This document shows, one piece after another, positions 1 through 8,427 of a DNA stretch of 64,000 nucleotides. How positions within the stretch are numbered: the stretch's first letter is position 1; each line of letters begins with the position of its first letter. The notes under the pieces are model-generated. The model worked only from the letters and a program-made list of their open reading frames with translations, was not told the DNA's origin and made no database searches. The position numbers and the translations under genes are program-made. The stretch is from an uncultured bacterium (GTDB lineage Bacteria; Bacteroidota; Bacteroidia; Bacteroidales; Rikenellaceae): positions 1 through 64,000 of the forward strand of contig CAJMNH010000005.1 of NCBI GenBank assembly GCA_905214725.1. The letters run 5' to 3'.

Positions 1-59
1 TGGTTCAGAGCGTCTGCCTTACAAGCAGAGGGTCGGGGGTTCGAATCCCTCAGCTTCCA
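1..59 (+). tRNA. tRNA-Val (TAC), 5' end cut by window edge
   Basis: The bases match, without difference, the 3' four fifths of the complete tRNA at 375-449. The anticodon loop CTTACAA gives anticodon TAC (valine). The acceptor 5' strand and start of the D-arm lie outside the window. No CCA is encoded; the 3' sequence continues ACAACC. It is the first of three valine tRNAs in a row. Confidence 0.93.
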
Positions 60-71
60 CAACCGAAAATC

Positions 72-102
72 AACCGCTTACGAGATCGCAGGCGGTTTTT
101 TT
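72..102 (+). terminator. Hairpin terminator between tRNA-Val genes
   Basis: AACCGC (72-77) can pair with GCGGTT (92-97) and is followed by a run of seven T ending at 102. The stem is short and the loop is 14 bases, so it is a weak intrinsic terminator or a processing hairpin after the first tRNA. Confidence 0.45.
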
Positions 103-107
103 GTGAA

Positions 108-182
108 GGGAGCATAGCTCAGTTGGTTTAGAGCGCCTGCTCGACAAGCAGGAGGTCTGCGGTTCAAATCCGCATGTTCCCA
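108..182 (+). tRNA. tRNA-Val (GAC) with C at position 33
   Basis: A full cloverleaf can be drawn: acceptor GGGAGCA with TGTTCCC, D-stem GCTC/GAGC, anticodon stem CCTGC/GCAGG, T-stem TGCGG/CCGCA and discriminator A. The seven-base anticodon loop is TCGACAA, which puts anticodon GAC at 34-36 and C at position 33, where almost all elongator tRNAs carry U. No CCA is encoded. It sits between two identical tRNA-Val(TAC) genes, which supports a valine identity. Confidence 0.82.
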
Positions 183-191
183 CAAATCAGA

Positions 192-221
192 AACGCCGCT
201 TGCAGAAATGCAGGTGGCGTT
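192..221 (+). terminator. GNRA-type hairpin after tRNA-Val(GAC)
   Basis: AACGCC (192-197) pairs with GGCGTT (216-221), and an inner CTTGCA/TGCAGG stem closes a GAAA tetraloop. No clear T-run follows, so this could be a processing or stability hairpin rather than a strong terminator. Confidence 0.4.
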
Positions 222-323
222 CCGTGTATAAGATCGGGGTATACTCTTTTTGCCCGGCCGCATCAACCGATGCGTCGGCCGAGCGAACAACCGGAAAAAG
301 ATTTCCCAAAATGAACCGAGGAC

Positions 324-354
324 TTGCAAGAATAATTTATTTATCATATATTTG
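324..354 (+). promoter_or_regulatory. Bacteroidota sigma-A promoter for tRNA-Val
   Basis: TTG at 324-326 is followed after 20 bases by TATATTTG at 347-354, matching the Bacteroidota -33/-7 pattern. The tRNA starts 21 bases further on, so this copy has its own promoter. Confidence 0.75.
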
Positions 355-374
355 CACTCGCAATTCGACAAAAG

Positions 375-449
375 GGAAGCTTAGCTCAGCTGGTTCAGAG
401 CGTCTGCCTTACAAGCAGAGGGTCGGGGGTTCGAATCCCTCAGCTTCCA
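375..449 (+). tRNA. tRNA-Val (TAC)
   Basis: Acceptor GGAAGCT pairs with AGCTTCC, the D-arm is GCTC/GAGC, the anticodon loop CTTACAA gives TAC, and the T-stem is GGGGG/CCCTC with one G-T pair. The discriminator is A at 449; CCA is not encoded. It is identical over the shared part to the copy at 1-59. Confidence 0.95.
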
Positions 450-468
450 CAGAGAAATAATACCCGCA

Positions 469-499
469 GCCAAAAGCCACTCTAAGAGTGGCTTTTGGC
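469..499 (+). terminator. Long hairpin after tRNA-Val
   Basis: A 15-base perfect inverted repeat, starting GCCAAAAGCC at 469 and mirrored from 485 to 499, is followed by a modest T-rich stretch (GTTTCTGTTC). It is probably the terminator of the tRNA transcript. Confidence 0.6.
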
Positions 500-1026
500 G
501 TTTCTGTTCGACAGCAAACGGGCTCGCTGTCGAACGGAAACGATGAAAGATACCGTATGCCATACGGTTTTGTCCGCGGAGAATCATTGCCTTTGCCTGC
601 CGAGGGAAAGACGAGCGGCGCACAACGCAGTAAAACGGGGCGAAGTCAATCCCGAAACAACCACAAACAAATTTCAAATCCGACGCCTCTCGACCGAGTA
701 GCTTTTTTATTCCGTTAGAATCCGACGACGAACGAATTTGCAGCGCAACCACTCGAAATAAAGAGGTGTTCCGACGCCGATCAAAACGATTAATCGGCGC
801 ATACGGCTAAAATCGGTCTCATTTCGCCGTCCCCTATTTTTCGGCGCAAAATCGCGTGCAGCCGATTTTAATGCAATGCACGGGCAACCAGTCACTCAAA
901 CGATTGCCACAGACACCTCCGATCAAAATATATAATAAAAATACCAAGGCGAATAATCTTTCCCGTTTTGCGGCATCGTTTACCCGACTTTTTATTTTTA
1001 CCTTTACCCTATAAATTATACCCAAA
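500..1026. other. Intergenic region, no gene seen
   Basis: I see no supported gene on either strand. The last 150 bases are AT-rich and presumably carry the promoter of the downstream glycosidase, but no clean TAnnTTTG box is visible. The ORFs readable here on the minus strand start inside antisense tRNA and are not credible. Confidence 0.6.
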
Positions 1027-3900
1027 ATGACAATGATCGACAAACGACTTCTAACCTTGGGCATCGCTGCCGTATTATCTCTATCCGCATACGATGCTGC
1101 GGCCGCGCCGAAAGGCGGCGACCTGACGGGCGACGCTTTCCTGAAAGAGGTTCCCGCAAGCAAACTCTACGAGAAATTCCGCACGCCCGACAGCTCCTCG
1201 AAGCTCTTCGCCCGCTGGTGGTGGAACGGCACGCGCGTCTGCGAAAAGGAGATTCTGCGCGAACTGGACTCGATGAAACGCGCCGGCTTCGGCGGCGTGG
1301 AGATCAACTCCATCGCCTTCCCCGACCGATACAAGGACACGCTGGGCTTCGCACAGGTGCCGTGGCTCTCCGACCGCTGGCTGGAACTGGTCGACTTCAC
1401 GGTGCGCGAAGCCGCCGCACGCGGCATGTATAGCGACCTGATCGTCGGCTCAGGCTGGCCGTTCGGCGCCGAATCCCTCTCGCGCGACGAACAGATCAAG
1501 ATGATGGCGCTCGGCACGATGGAGTTCGAAGGCCCCTGCAAGGCAATCGTCCGCACCGACGACCTCATCAAAAGCGCCACGCCTCAGCTGCTCTCGGCCA
1601 ACCGCGACAAATTATCCGAGCTGGTCGAAATCCGCGTATTTCCGGCGCATATCAAAGAACTGACCGCCGGTACTCCCGTTCCGTTCGAAAAGGAGGTGCA
1701 GGAGGTCGTTATCGACATTCCGACCGGCCGCCACATCGCCTACGTCGTGGTCAAACATACTGGCTACATGGGTGTGATCCACGGCGCGCTGGGCGCTCGC
1801 GGACCGGTGCTCGACCACTTCAACGCCGAGGCCGTGCGGCGTTACCTCAACCGGATGTCCGACGCCATGCGCCCCGTCATGGGCGACCTGCACAAGCGTA
1901 TCCGCTCCTTTTTCACCGACAGTTTCGAACTGGAAGGCTCCAACTGGTGCAAGGACATTCGCGAGGAGTTCCAGAAGCGGCGCGGATACGATCTCTATAC
2001 CTACTACCCGCTGATTCTGAAAAAGGTCGGGCCCTACGGCAACGAGATCAAGACGCCCTACGGCGCGAAGATCGAACCCGACGTGATGGAACGCATCTAC
2101 CGCATGCGTTACGACTACGAACTGACGCTTTCGGAACTTTTCAAGGAGCGTTTTCTCGACGAATTGACCGCATGGTGCCGCGCCTGCGGGGTCAAATCGC
2201 GCATTCAGGCCTACGGCAAGGGGTGTACTCCCGTCGAGTCGCTCATGGACGTCGATATCCCCGAGTGCGAGACATGGTACCACAAGGAGAACGGCGAGAT
2301 CTTCCCCGACGACAAGATGTCGGGACACGGCTATAAGATGGTCAACAAGTTCGTCGCTTCGGGCGCGCACCTCGCGGGCAAAAACGTCGTCAGCTGCGAG
2401 GAGATCACCAACACGCGCTTCGTCTTCAACGAGACGCTCGAACGTATCAAGATCACGGGCGACCTGAGCAACCTGTCGGGCGTCACGCACTCCGTGCTTC
2501 ACGGCTACAACTACTCTCCTGCCGAGGCACCGTTCCCGGGCTGGGTGCGTTACGGCACGTTCTACAACGAACGCAATCCGCTCTGGCGCTTCTTCCCCGA
2601 ATGGATCGCCTACAAAGCCCGCCTGTCGACCGTCCTGCGCAACTCCGAGATGCAGACCGACATCGCGCTCATGCAGCCGCTCGTCGACATGTGGACCTAT
2701 CTGGCACCGCAGTTCGAACCTTCGCCCGGCAAGTGGCGGCCCTTCTACGTAAACACCCTCTGGGAGGCCGTTCACCAGAACGGCGGAGGGTGCGACTACC
2801 TCACCGAATCGATCCTGCAACGCAGTACGTTCTCCGACGGTCGGATCAACTACGGCAAGCGCAGCTACAAAGCGCTGCTGCTGCTCGAAGTCGAGACGAT
2901 CTCGCCCGAGACGCTCGCCGCGATCGGCCGTTACGCCGCTGCCGGCGGCAAGGTCTTCTTCGTCGGCTCGATCCCCTCGAAAGCCCCCGGTCTGGCGGGT
3001 CTCGAAGGCGGCGACAAGGAGGTGCAGCGCTTGACGGCCGACCTGCTGAAACAATACCCCGACCGAATCGTCCACGTCGCAGCGCCGCGCAAGGGACGGC
3101 TCATCGGCTGGTACAAGGAGTTGCAGCAGAAATACGGACTGACGCCCGCCGTCCGCATCGGCAATCCGCAGGCGTTCGTCAGCCAGAACCACTACAAGGC
3201 GGGCAAACTCGATCTCTTCTTCTTCGCCAATTACAGTCTCACCGAAGCCTACACGCTCGACACCGAGTTCAACATCGACCTGCGCGGACGGCGCATGTGG
3301 CTGTGGGATCCGATGACGGGCGAACGCTCGCTGCTGCCCGACACGGGAACGCGGCTGCGGCTGCACCTCGAACCCACCGAATCGCGACTGCTGGTCTTCG
3401 ACAAACCCGTCAAAGGCGCGACGACCGTTACGGCCGAACCGCAGTTCGAGCGTCCCGACAGACGTCGGACGCTGCATTGGAACGTCACGCTGAAACACTA
3501 CGACGGCACCGTCACCCGCCTCGAAACCGACCGTCCGTTCGATTTGGGCAAAGAGAAGCGCTTCGAAGCCTTCTCCGGCGAAATCGTCTACGAGGCGACG
3601 TTGGACGTAAACCCCGACGAATGTTCGCACGTGGAGTTCGGCGTGGAGAACTGCGTCTCGGAACTCTACGTCAACGGCGTAAAGGCCGGTACGGTATGGC
3701 ACGGCCGCCATATCTACGACGTTTCGAAACTGCTCCGCGCGGGCAGCAACGACCTGAAACTCGTCCTTACGACCACACTGGGCAACTACATGCTCTCGCT
3801 TAAAGAAAACCCCACGATGGTCAAGTGGAGCAACTTCAAGTACAAGCAGGTCGTCAACCCCTGCGGACTCACATGGGGCCCCGATCTCTATCGAAACTAA
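1027..3900 (+). CDS. Secreted GH106-type glycoside hydrolase (alpha-L-rhamnosidase family)
   Basis: The product has 957 residues with an N-terminal signal peptide (hydrophobic LLTLGIAAVLSLSAYDAAAA). The early segment FARWWWNG followed by ELDSMKRAGFGGVEI is typical of the GH106 barrel start (in that family, alpha-L-rhamnosidase acting on plant polysaccharides). A middle part (about 625-680, LLLEVETISPETLAAIGRY) resembles the segment commonly found in this family. The last 150 residues (YEATLDV, VELYVNGV-like FGVENCVSELYVNG, LKLVLTTTLGNYM) look like a galactose-binding-like jelly roll. A second ATG lies two codons in. The gene stands alone, without a SusC/D pair. Substrate cannot be read from sequence; a beta-glycosidase-like role is possible. 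Confidence 0.78.
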   Translation: MTMIDKRLLTLGIAAVLSLSAYDAAAAPKGGDLTGDAFLKEVPASKLYEKFRTPDSSSKLFARWWWNGTRVCEKEILRELDSMKRAGFGGVEINSIAFPDRYKDTLGFAQVPWLSDRWLELVDFTVREAAARGMYSDLIVGSGWPFGAESLSRDEQIKMMALGTMEFEGPCKAIVRTDDLIKSATPQLLSANRDKLSELVEIRVFPAHIKELTAGTPVPFEKEVQEVVIDIPTGRHIAYVVVKHTGYMGVIHGALGARGPVLDHFNAEAVRRYLNRMSDAMRPVMGDLHKRIRSFFTDSFELEGSNWCKDIREEFQKRRGYDLYTYYPLILKKVGPYGNEIKTPYGAKIEPDVMERIYRMRYDYELTLSELFKERFLDELTAWCRACGVKSRIQAYGKGCTPVESLMDVDIPECETWYHKENGEIFPDDKMSGHGYKMVNKFVASGAHLAGKNVVSCEEITNTRFVFNETLERIKITGDLSNLSGVTHSVLHGYNYSPAEAPFPGWVRYGTFYNERNPLWRFFPEWIAYKARLSTVLRNSEMQTDIALMQPLVDMWTYLAPQFEPSPGKWRPFYVNTLWEAVHQNGGGCDYLTESILQRSTFSDGRINYGKRSYKALLLLEVETISPETLAAIGRYAAAGGKVFFVGSIPSKAPGLAGLEGGDKEVQRLTADLLKQYPDRIVHVAAPRKGRLIGWYKELQQKYGLTPAVRIGNPQAFVSQNHYKAGKLDLFFFANYSLTEAYTLDTEFNIDLRGRRMWLWDPMTGERSLLPDTGTRLRLHLEPTESRLLVFDKPVKGATTVTAEPQFERPDRRRTLHWNVTLKHYDGTVTRLETDRPFDLGKEKRFEAFSGEIVYEATLDVNPDECSHVEFGVENCVSELYVNGVKAGTVWHGRHIYDVSKLLRAGSNDLKLVLTTTLGNYMLSLKENPTMVKWSNFKYKQVVNPCGLTWGPDLYRN

Positions 3901-3923
3901 CGACATCTCCCCGACAGATTCAA

Positions 3924-3955
3924 GAGAAAGCCTCCCCAAAAAGGGAGGCTTTCTC
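3924..3955 (+). terminator. Intrinsic terminator after the glycosidase
   Basis: GAGAAAGCCTCCC (3924-3936) and GGGAGGCTTTCTC (3943-3955) form a perfect 13-bp stem with a six-base A-rich loop, 23 bases after the stop codon. The T-run is contained in the 3' arm. Confidence 0.7.
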
Positions 3956-3975
3956 CGTGTCGTTCAGAATGAAAC

Positions 3976-4006
3976 TTGCCCGAATTGAAAATAATTCGTA
4001 CCTTTA
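3976..4006 (+). promoter_or_regulatory. Promoter of the histidine kinase gene
   Basis: TTG (3976-3978), 20 bases, then TACCTTTA (3999-4006), one mismatch from TAnnTTTG. Initiation would be near 4013, about 20 bases before the chosen ATG at 4034, so the upstream in-frame ATG at 4007 would not be in the transcript. Confidence 0.6.
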
Positions 4007-4033
4007 TTGCACACTTTCACCCCGGAACGGCAT

Positions 4034-5986
4034 ATGAAACACCTGTTATCCGTCACACTGAGCTTTGCCCTCGGTTCTGCGATCGGCGCGCCGGTAACGG
4101 ATTCGCTTTCGATACGGCTGTCGGAACTGGAACCGGCTATGGGAACCGAAGCCTACATTCCGGCATGGTATGCCTTGAAGGCCCGTCTCGACAAATCGGG
4201 GTGCTCGAAAGCGGATTATCTGGAGCTCTATCGCCAGAAAAACAACCACCATTATTACGCCGGCGAACTCGACAGTCTGAAACGCTACGTTCCGCTCGTT
4301 CAGCAATTTTGTCTGGACGAGGGCAAAATCAACGAATATTATTACCAGTGGAGCATCTTGGCCGACACCTACCTGCTCAACGGCGACGAGGAGCAGGCGA
4401 TCGCCGAAGGCATGCGGATGCACGAAGACGCGGTCAAGAACCATAGCGAAGAGGGAATCGCATACAGCGCCTATGCCATCGCCACGGCCTACATTTCGCG
4501 GCAGGACTATCCGCAGGCCGAAAAATATTACGCCCAAGCGCTTCCGGGATTTTACAAAATGGGGCGTTGGGGCGCCTACGTCAGCATTGCGGGCAACTAT
4601 ATCAACGCCCTGATCGAACAGGACAAACCGCAGCAGGCCGAACCGGTCTTCGAACAACTGGACTCGCTGGTAACGGTCTCGGAGAGAGGCCCCGAACGGC
4701 TGTTCGTTCCCGAAGTGACGGTCATGGTCCGCGGGATGCTCGCCACGACGCTCTATCAGGCGTTGGACGACATCGGTAAAATGCGCCGCTATCTCGGCGA
4801 AACCGAAGCGCTCTACCGCAAATACCCCGCTCTGCCGCGGCACTATCTCTACTCGGCAAAAAAACAATACGCCAACCGGATCGGTGATTTCCACACCGAA
4901 AAAACCTACATCGACTCCGCGCTGCTCTATTACCGGCGCGTCAACGACCGCGTCGCTCTCTTCCGCGAATACCGCAACAAGTCCCGACTGCTGGAACGCA
5001 CGGGAGATTACAAAGATGCGCTCCTCATGTTGAAGAAACATATCGAACTGAAAGATTCGATCTACACGAAAGATACCGAAGAGCGGCTCAATACCCTCTC
5101 CACGCAGTACAACCTCAACAAGTTGGAGCTCGACAAGGCGGCATTGGCGCTCAAACTGCGCAACCGGCAGATAGCGACCGCCCTGATCGCCGTGGCGGCG
5201 CTCGTCGTCATCCTGATCCTCTCGGGATTTTACCTGCGCTATATCTACAAACTCAACCGCCACCTCAAAAAACAGACCCGACAGCTCTCCGAAGCCAACC
5301 GCAACGTACTTAACGCGTTGCGGATGAAGAACGACTTCATTCAGAACATGAACCACGAGATCCGCACGCCGCTCAATTCCGTCGTCGGCTTTGCGGAGGT
5401 ACTCGTGCAGTCATCGAAAAAGGAGGGAGAATTGACCGAGATCGCAGAGATCATTCACACCAACTCCGATTATTTGATCAAACTCTTCGACGATATCCTC
5501 TATTTCACCGACCTCGATTCGCAGACGCACTCCATCCAAACGGAGCGGATCGACCCCGCGCAATGTTGCCGCGAAGCCATTGCCGCCCTGTCGGCGGCCC
5601 AGCCGTCGCGTGCGGAACTGCGGCTCGGACGACTCCCGAACGGAGTAACGTTCCGGTCGAACAAGGCCGGAGTGGTGAAAATTCTCGTCAATCTGCTCGA
5701 CAACGCGCTGAAATTCACCGAGGAGGGATACGTCGAGCTGAGCTGTACCGAAGACCGCGCCGCCGCCGAGCTACGCTTCTCGGTCACGGATACGGGAACG
5801 GGCGTCGCACCCGAAGAACGGGAGAAGATTTTCGACCGGTTTTACAAGATCGACAAATTCTCGCAGGGCGTGGGGCTCGGCCTGTCGATTTGCAGACTGC
5901 TCGCCGGACTCCTGCACGGCCGGCTCACCGTCGAACCGAACGGAACGCGAGGATCGGTTTTCACGCTGATTCTTCCTCTTTCGTAA
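4034..5986 (+). CDS. TPR-containing membrane sensor histidine kinase
   Basis: The product has 650 residues. It starts with a signal-like segment (MKHLLSVTLSFALGSAIG), followed by a roughly 330-residue helical TPR region presumed periplasmic. A single membrane helix lies at about 381-403 (ALIAVAALVVILILSGFYL), then a short coiled linker. The HisKA H-box is FIQNMNHEIRTPLN, with the phosphoacceptor His near 441. The HATPase domain shows N-box NLLDNALKF, G1 DTGTGVAPEE and G2 GVGLGLSICRL. No receiver domain is fused and no response regulator lies next to it, so it is an orphan kinase; the ligand is unknown. Confidence 0.85.
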   Translation: MKHLLSVTLSFALGSAIGAPVTDSLSIRLSELEPAMGTEAYIPAWYALKARLDKSGCSKADYLELYRQKNNHHYYAGELDSLKRYVPLVQQFCLDEGKINEYYYQWSILADTYLLNGDEEQAIAEGMRMHEDAVKNHSEEGIAYSAYAIATAYISRQDYPQAEKYYAQALPGFYKMGRWGAYVSIAGNYINALIEQDKPQQAEPVFEQLDSLVTVSERGPERLFVPEVTVMVRGMLATTLYQALDDIGKMRRYLGETEALYRKYPALPRHYLYSAKKQYANRIGDFHTEKTYIDSALLYYRRVNDRVALFREYRNKSRLLERTGDYKDALLMLKKHIELKDSIYTKDTEERLNTLSTQYNLNKLELDKAALALKLRNRQIATALIAVAALVVILILSGFYLRYIYKLNRHLKKQTRQLSEANRNVLNALRMKNDFIQNMNHEIRTPLNSVVGFAEVLVQSSKKEGELTEIAEIIHTNSDYLIKLFDDILYFTDLDSQTHSIQTERIDPAQCCREAIAALSAAQPSRAELRLGRLPNGVTFRSNKAGVVKILVNLLDNALKFTEEGYVELSCTEDRAAAELRFSVTDTGTGVAPEEREKIFDRFYKIDKFSQGVGLGLSICRLLAGLLHGRLTVEPNGTRGSVFTLILPLS

Positions 5987-6109
5987 GCACCGTTCCGCAG
6001 GGAAATCGCTGCCGTTTACGAAAATTCGCCGGCAGTCAAAGGGTTACCGACGCCCAAACCGCCTCGGAAAAGGGCTGCGGTCGGGTTGCCGCAAATTCTG
6101 GAACGGAGT

Positions 6110-6142
6110 TTGGGCGAATTCCGAATTAATTGATTATATTTG
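6110..6142 (+). promoter_or_regulatory. Promoter of the zeta-kinase pair
   Basis: TTTG (6110-6113), 21 bases, then TATATTTG (6135-6142). Initiation would fall near 6149, leaving a leader of only about 14 bases before the ATG at 6163. This rules out the TTG codon at 6130 as a start. Confidence 0.7.
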
Positions 6143-6162
6143 CCCCTACGATCATGCCACAC

Positions 6163-6744
6163 ATGCCGAAACTCTACATCATAGCGGGATGCAACGGCGC
6201 CGGTAAAACGACGGCCTCCTACACGGTATTGCCCGAGATGCTCGACTGCCGCGAATTCGTCAATGCCGACGAGATCGCCAAGGGCCTCTCGCCGTTCAAT
6301 CCCGAGAGCGTCGCCATCGACGCGGGACGACTGATGCTGCAACGCATGGACGACCTGCTGGTGGCCGGCGAAGATTTCGCCTTCGAGACAACGCTCGCCA
6401 CACGCTCCTACGTGAAGTTCATCGATCAGGCGCACGCGATGGGTTATTTCGTTTCGCTGCTCTTCTTCTGGCTTCCCACGCCGGAACTGGCAATCGTGCG
6501 CGTGGCAACGCGGGTGAGCAAAGGCGGACACGACATCCCCGAGGAGGTGATCCGTCGCCGTTACGCCACCGGCATGCGCAATATGGTCGCACTCTACGCT
6601 CCGCTGTGCGACTACTGGGTCATCTACGACAACAGCTCCGCCGACGCCGAAATCCGAATCATCGCGACGGGAGAGAACAATACAACAAAGCACATTGAAA
6701 ATTCGTTAGCCTACCAACAATTCATGAGCTATGAGCGAAATTGA
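6163..6744 (+). CDS. Zeta-toxin-family P-loop kinase
   Basis: The product has 193 residues. The Walker A motif GCNGAGKTT is at residues 8-16 and is followed by VNADEIAKGLSPFNPE and FAFETTLATRSY, the pattern of zeta/PezT-like kinases, some of which phosphorylate UDP-N-acetyl sugars as toxins. ATG at 6163 (MPKLYIIAGC) is preferred over ATG at 6154 because the P-loop then starts at the usual distance, although the promoter leaves a very short leader either way. The last 14 bases overlap the start of a 52-residue ORF. Function as a toxin is inference; chromosomal zeta-like proteins can be ordinary kinases. Confidence 0.75.
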   Translation: MPKLYIIAGCNGAGKTTASYTVLPEMLDCREFVNADEIAKGLSPFNPESVAIDAGRLMLQRMDDLLVAGEDFAFETTLATRSYVKFIDQAHAMGYFVSLLFFWLPTPELAIVRVATRVSKGGHDIPEEVIRRRYATGMRNMVALYAPLCDYWVIYDNSSADAEIRIIATGENNTTKHIENSLAYQQFMSYERN

Positions 6745-6889
6745 AATAAAACAACTTCAGGAAAAGATCAACGCGGGCATTCTTCTCGCACGCAAACGCC
6801 TGATCGAGCAGACGAAAAAGGAGAACGGCGAACTGGTCATCGTACGCGATGGCAAGGTCGTTTGCATCAAGGCCCAAGAGCTGGATTAG
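6731..6889 (+). CDS. Small 52-residue protein overlapping the zeta kinase, possible antitoxin
   Basis: The start ATG lies 14 bases inside the end of the zeta-kinase gene in another frame. The product begins MSEIEIKQLQEKINAGIL and ends VVCIKAQELD: a charged amphipathic N-terminal helix and a short strand-like C-terminus (ELVIVRDGKVV). It has no signal peptide or membrane segment. The tight overlap suggests translational coupling and a shared job, perhaps as antitoxin or regulator of the kinase. I do not recognise a named family. Confidence 0.6.
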   Translation: MSEIEIKQLQEKINAGILLARKRLIEQTKKENGELVIVRDGKVVCIKAQELD

Positions 6890-7028
6890 CCTTTTCGTCC
6901 GCAGGGATCGCACCCTCGGCTCCACAGAGTCGGGGCTTTTTCATATATAGGCCCCATTCCTGAGCGGAACTTTTTCTGTTCCGTGGGAAAAACCGGCGCA
7001 GACCGCCGCCGCAACCGGATGCGAACGG

Positions 7029-7059
7029 TTGCATTTTCGCCCGAAAAAGCGTAACTTTC
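7029..7059 (+). promoter_or_regulatory. Promoter of the ung operon
   Basis: TTG (7029-7031), 20 bases, then TAACTTTC (7052-7059), one mismatch from the -7 consensus, placed about 15 bases before the likely transcription start and 21 bases before the ung ATG. Confidence 0.55.
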
Positions 7060-7080
7060 GCATAAATAAATTATCATCCC

Positions 7081-7743
7081 ATGCAGGTGAAGATCGAAGA
7101 GAGCTGGCGCGCGCAGTTGCAGGAGGAGTTCGACAAACCCTACTTTGCCCGGCTGTCGGCGTTCGTCCGCGAAGAGTACCGCACGCAGCAGGTTTGTCCC
7201 GTCAACCGCGACCTCTTCCGCGTCTTCAATCTATGCCCTTTCGACTGCGTCCGCGTCGTGATTCTGGGACAGGATCCCTACCCCGACCCGCGTTTCTACT
7301 ACGGCATCTGCTTCTCGGTGCCCGACGGCGTGCCGATTCCCGGCTCGCTGCGAAACATCTTCCGCGAAATCCACGACGACACGGGGCGTCCCGTCCCCGT
7401 ATCGGGACGGCTGGAACGATGGGTCGCACAGGGCGTTCTGCCGATGAACACGATCTTCACCACCCGCGCTTTCCGAAGCGGATCGCATCGGGGACGCGGC
7501 TGGGAGGAGTTTTCAGACGCCGTCATCCGTCGCCTGAGCGAGCGGCGCGACCATCTGGTCTTCCTGTTGTGGGGCGCAGCCGCACAACAGAAAGCGCCGC
7601 TGATCGACTCAGAGCGACACCTTGTCCTCACAGCGGCGCACCCCTCGCCCCGATCGGCCGATCGGGGATTCTTCGGCTGTCGTCATTTCAGCCGCGCCAA
7701 CGCCTATTTGCGCGAACACGGCCGTACGGAAATCGAATGGTAA
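7081..7743 (+). CDS. ung: Uracil-DNA glycosylase
   Basis: The product has 220 residues, the usual length for family 1 Ung, which removes uracil from DNA. The water-activating motif is GQDPY at 63-67 with the catalytic Asp at 65. The residue after Tyr is Pro instead of the His found in E. coli (GQDPYH). The uracil-binding stretch is GICFSV, and the C-terminal motif HPSPRSADRGFFGCRHFSRAN carries the catalytic His. GVLPMNT matches the GVLLLNT segment. It heads a three-gene operon, with four bases to the next ATG. Confidence 0.93.
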   Translation: MQVKIEESWRAQLQEEFDKPYFARLSAFVREEYRTQQVCPVNRDLFRVFNLCPFDCVRVVILGQDPYPDPRFYYGICFSVPDGVPIPGSLRNIFREIHDDTGRPVPVSGRLERWVAQGVLPMNTIFTTRAFRSGSHRGRGWEEFSDAVIRRLSERRDHLVFLLWGAAAQQKAPLIDSERHLVLTAAHPSPRSADRGFFGCRHFSRANAYLREHGRTEIEW

Positions 7744-7747
7744 CACG

Positions 7748-8425
7748 ATGAAAAACACGAAAAAGAAAATCGTCGTACAGCCGGCCGCACTGCGTCTCGA
7801 AGCCTTGCAACCCACCGATGCGGATGCCTTGCGGCAAGATGCGGACAACTGGACGGATCGCGTCGTGGAACGGGATCTGATCGGCCCGCTCACGCCGTTG
7901 CACGCCCTCTGGCACAACTGCCTTTTCCGGGGCGTCGTCTTCACCGGCTGCCGCCTGCACAGCGCGCAACTGAGCGACATTCGTTTCGAAGGGTGCAACC
8001 TCTCGAATTTCGAACTCCAAGGCGCGGCGCTCAACCGCGTGGAGTTCGTCGGCTGCAAACTGCTGGGCGCCGCCCTGCCCGACGCCACGCTGAACCACGT
8101 GCGGCTGGAACGTTGCAACGGCCGTTATCTCAACCTGTCGGGCAGCCGTCTGCGACAAGTGCGGTTCGAGGAGTGCGACCTGACGGAGGCGGCGTTCAAC
8201 GACTGCCGTTTCGACGGCGTGGCTTTCGACGGCTGTACGCTTCGCAGCACGGAATTCTCCCACACGTCGCTGCGCGGCATCGACCTGCGGCAGTCGCAAC
8301 TCGGCGACTTGCGGCTGAACGTCGACGATCTGCGGGGCGCCGTCGTCGCGCCGATGCAGGCGCTCGACCTGCTGCCGCTGCTGGGCGTCGTCGTCCGTTC
8401 CGAAACCGCCGAAGAGACCGAATAA
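7748..8425 (+). CDS. Pentapeptide-repeat protein
   Basis: The product has 225 residues; the start is the ATG four bases after ung. From about residue 60 to 200 the chain repeats the A(D/N)LXX-like five-residue pattern (FRGVVFTGCRLHSAQLSDIRFEGCNL and so on, with Phe/Leu every fifth position), which folds into a right-handed quadrilateral beta-helix. The end (DDLRGAVVAPMQALDLLPLLGVVV) resembles the C-terminal helix of free-standing pentapeptide proteins. Some relatives mimic DNA and protect gyrase, but no such claim can be made here. The ung linkage hints at DNA-related work only weakly. Confidence 0.82.
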   Translation: MKNTKKKIVVQPAALRLEALQPTDADALRQDADNWTDRVVERDLIGPLTPLHALWHNCLFRGVVFTGCRLHSAQLSDIRFEGCNLSNFELQGAALNRVEFVGCKLLGAALPDATLNHVRLERCNGRYLNLSGSRLRQVRFEECDLTEAAFNDCRFDGVAFDGCTLRSTEFSHTSLRGIDLRQSQLGDLRLNVDDLRGAVVAPMQALDLLPLLGVVVRSETAEETE

Positions 8426-8427
8426 CG

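Noticed and set aside
1..449. tRNA region as an integration hotspot
   Set aside because: No integrase, direct attachment repeat or foreign composition follows; the repeated bases are simply duplicate tRNA-Val genes.
381..752. 123-codon minus-strand ORF ending in a Ser/Pro/Arg-rich tail
   Set aside because: Its C-terminus is antisense tRNA-Val, a frequent false ORF.
6130..6162. Extended N-terminus of the zeta kinase from a TTG codon
   Set aside because: The codons overlap the -7 promoter box and would not be transcribed.
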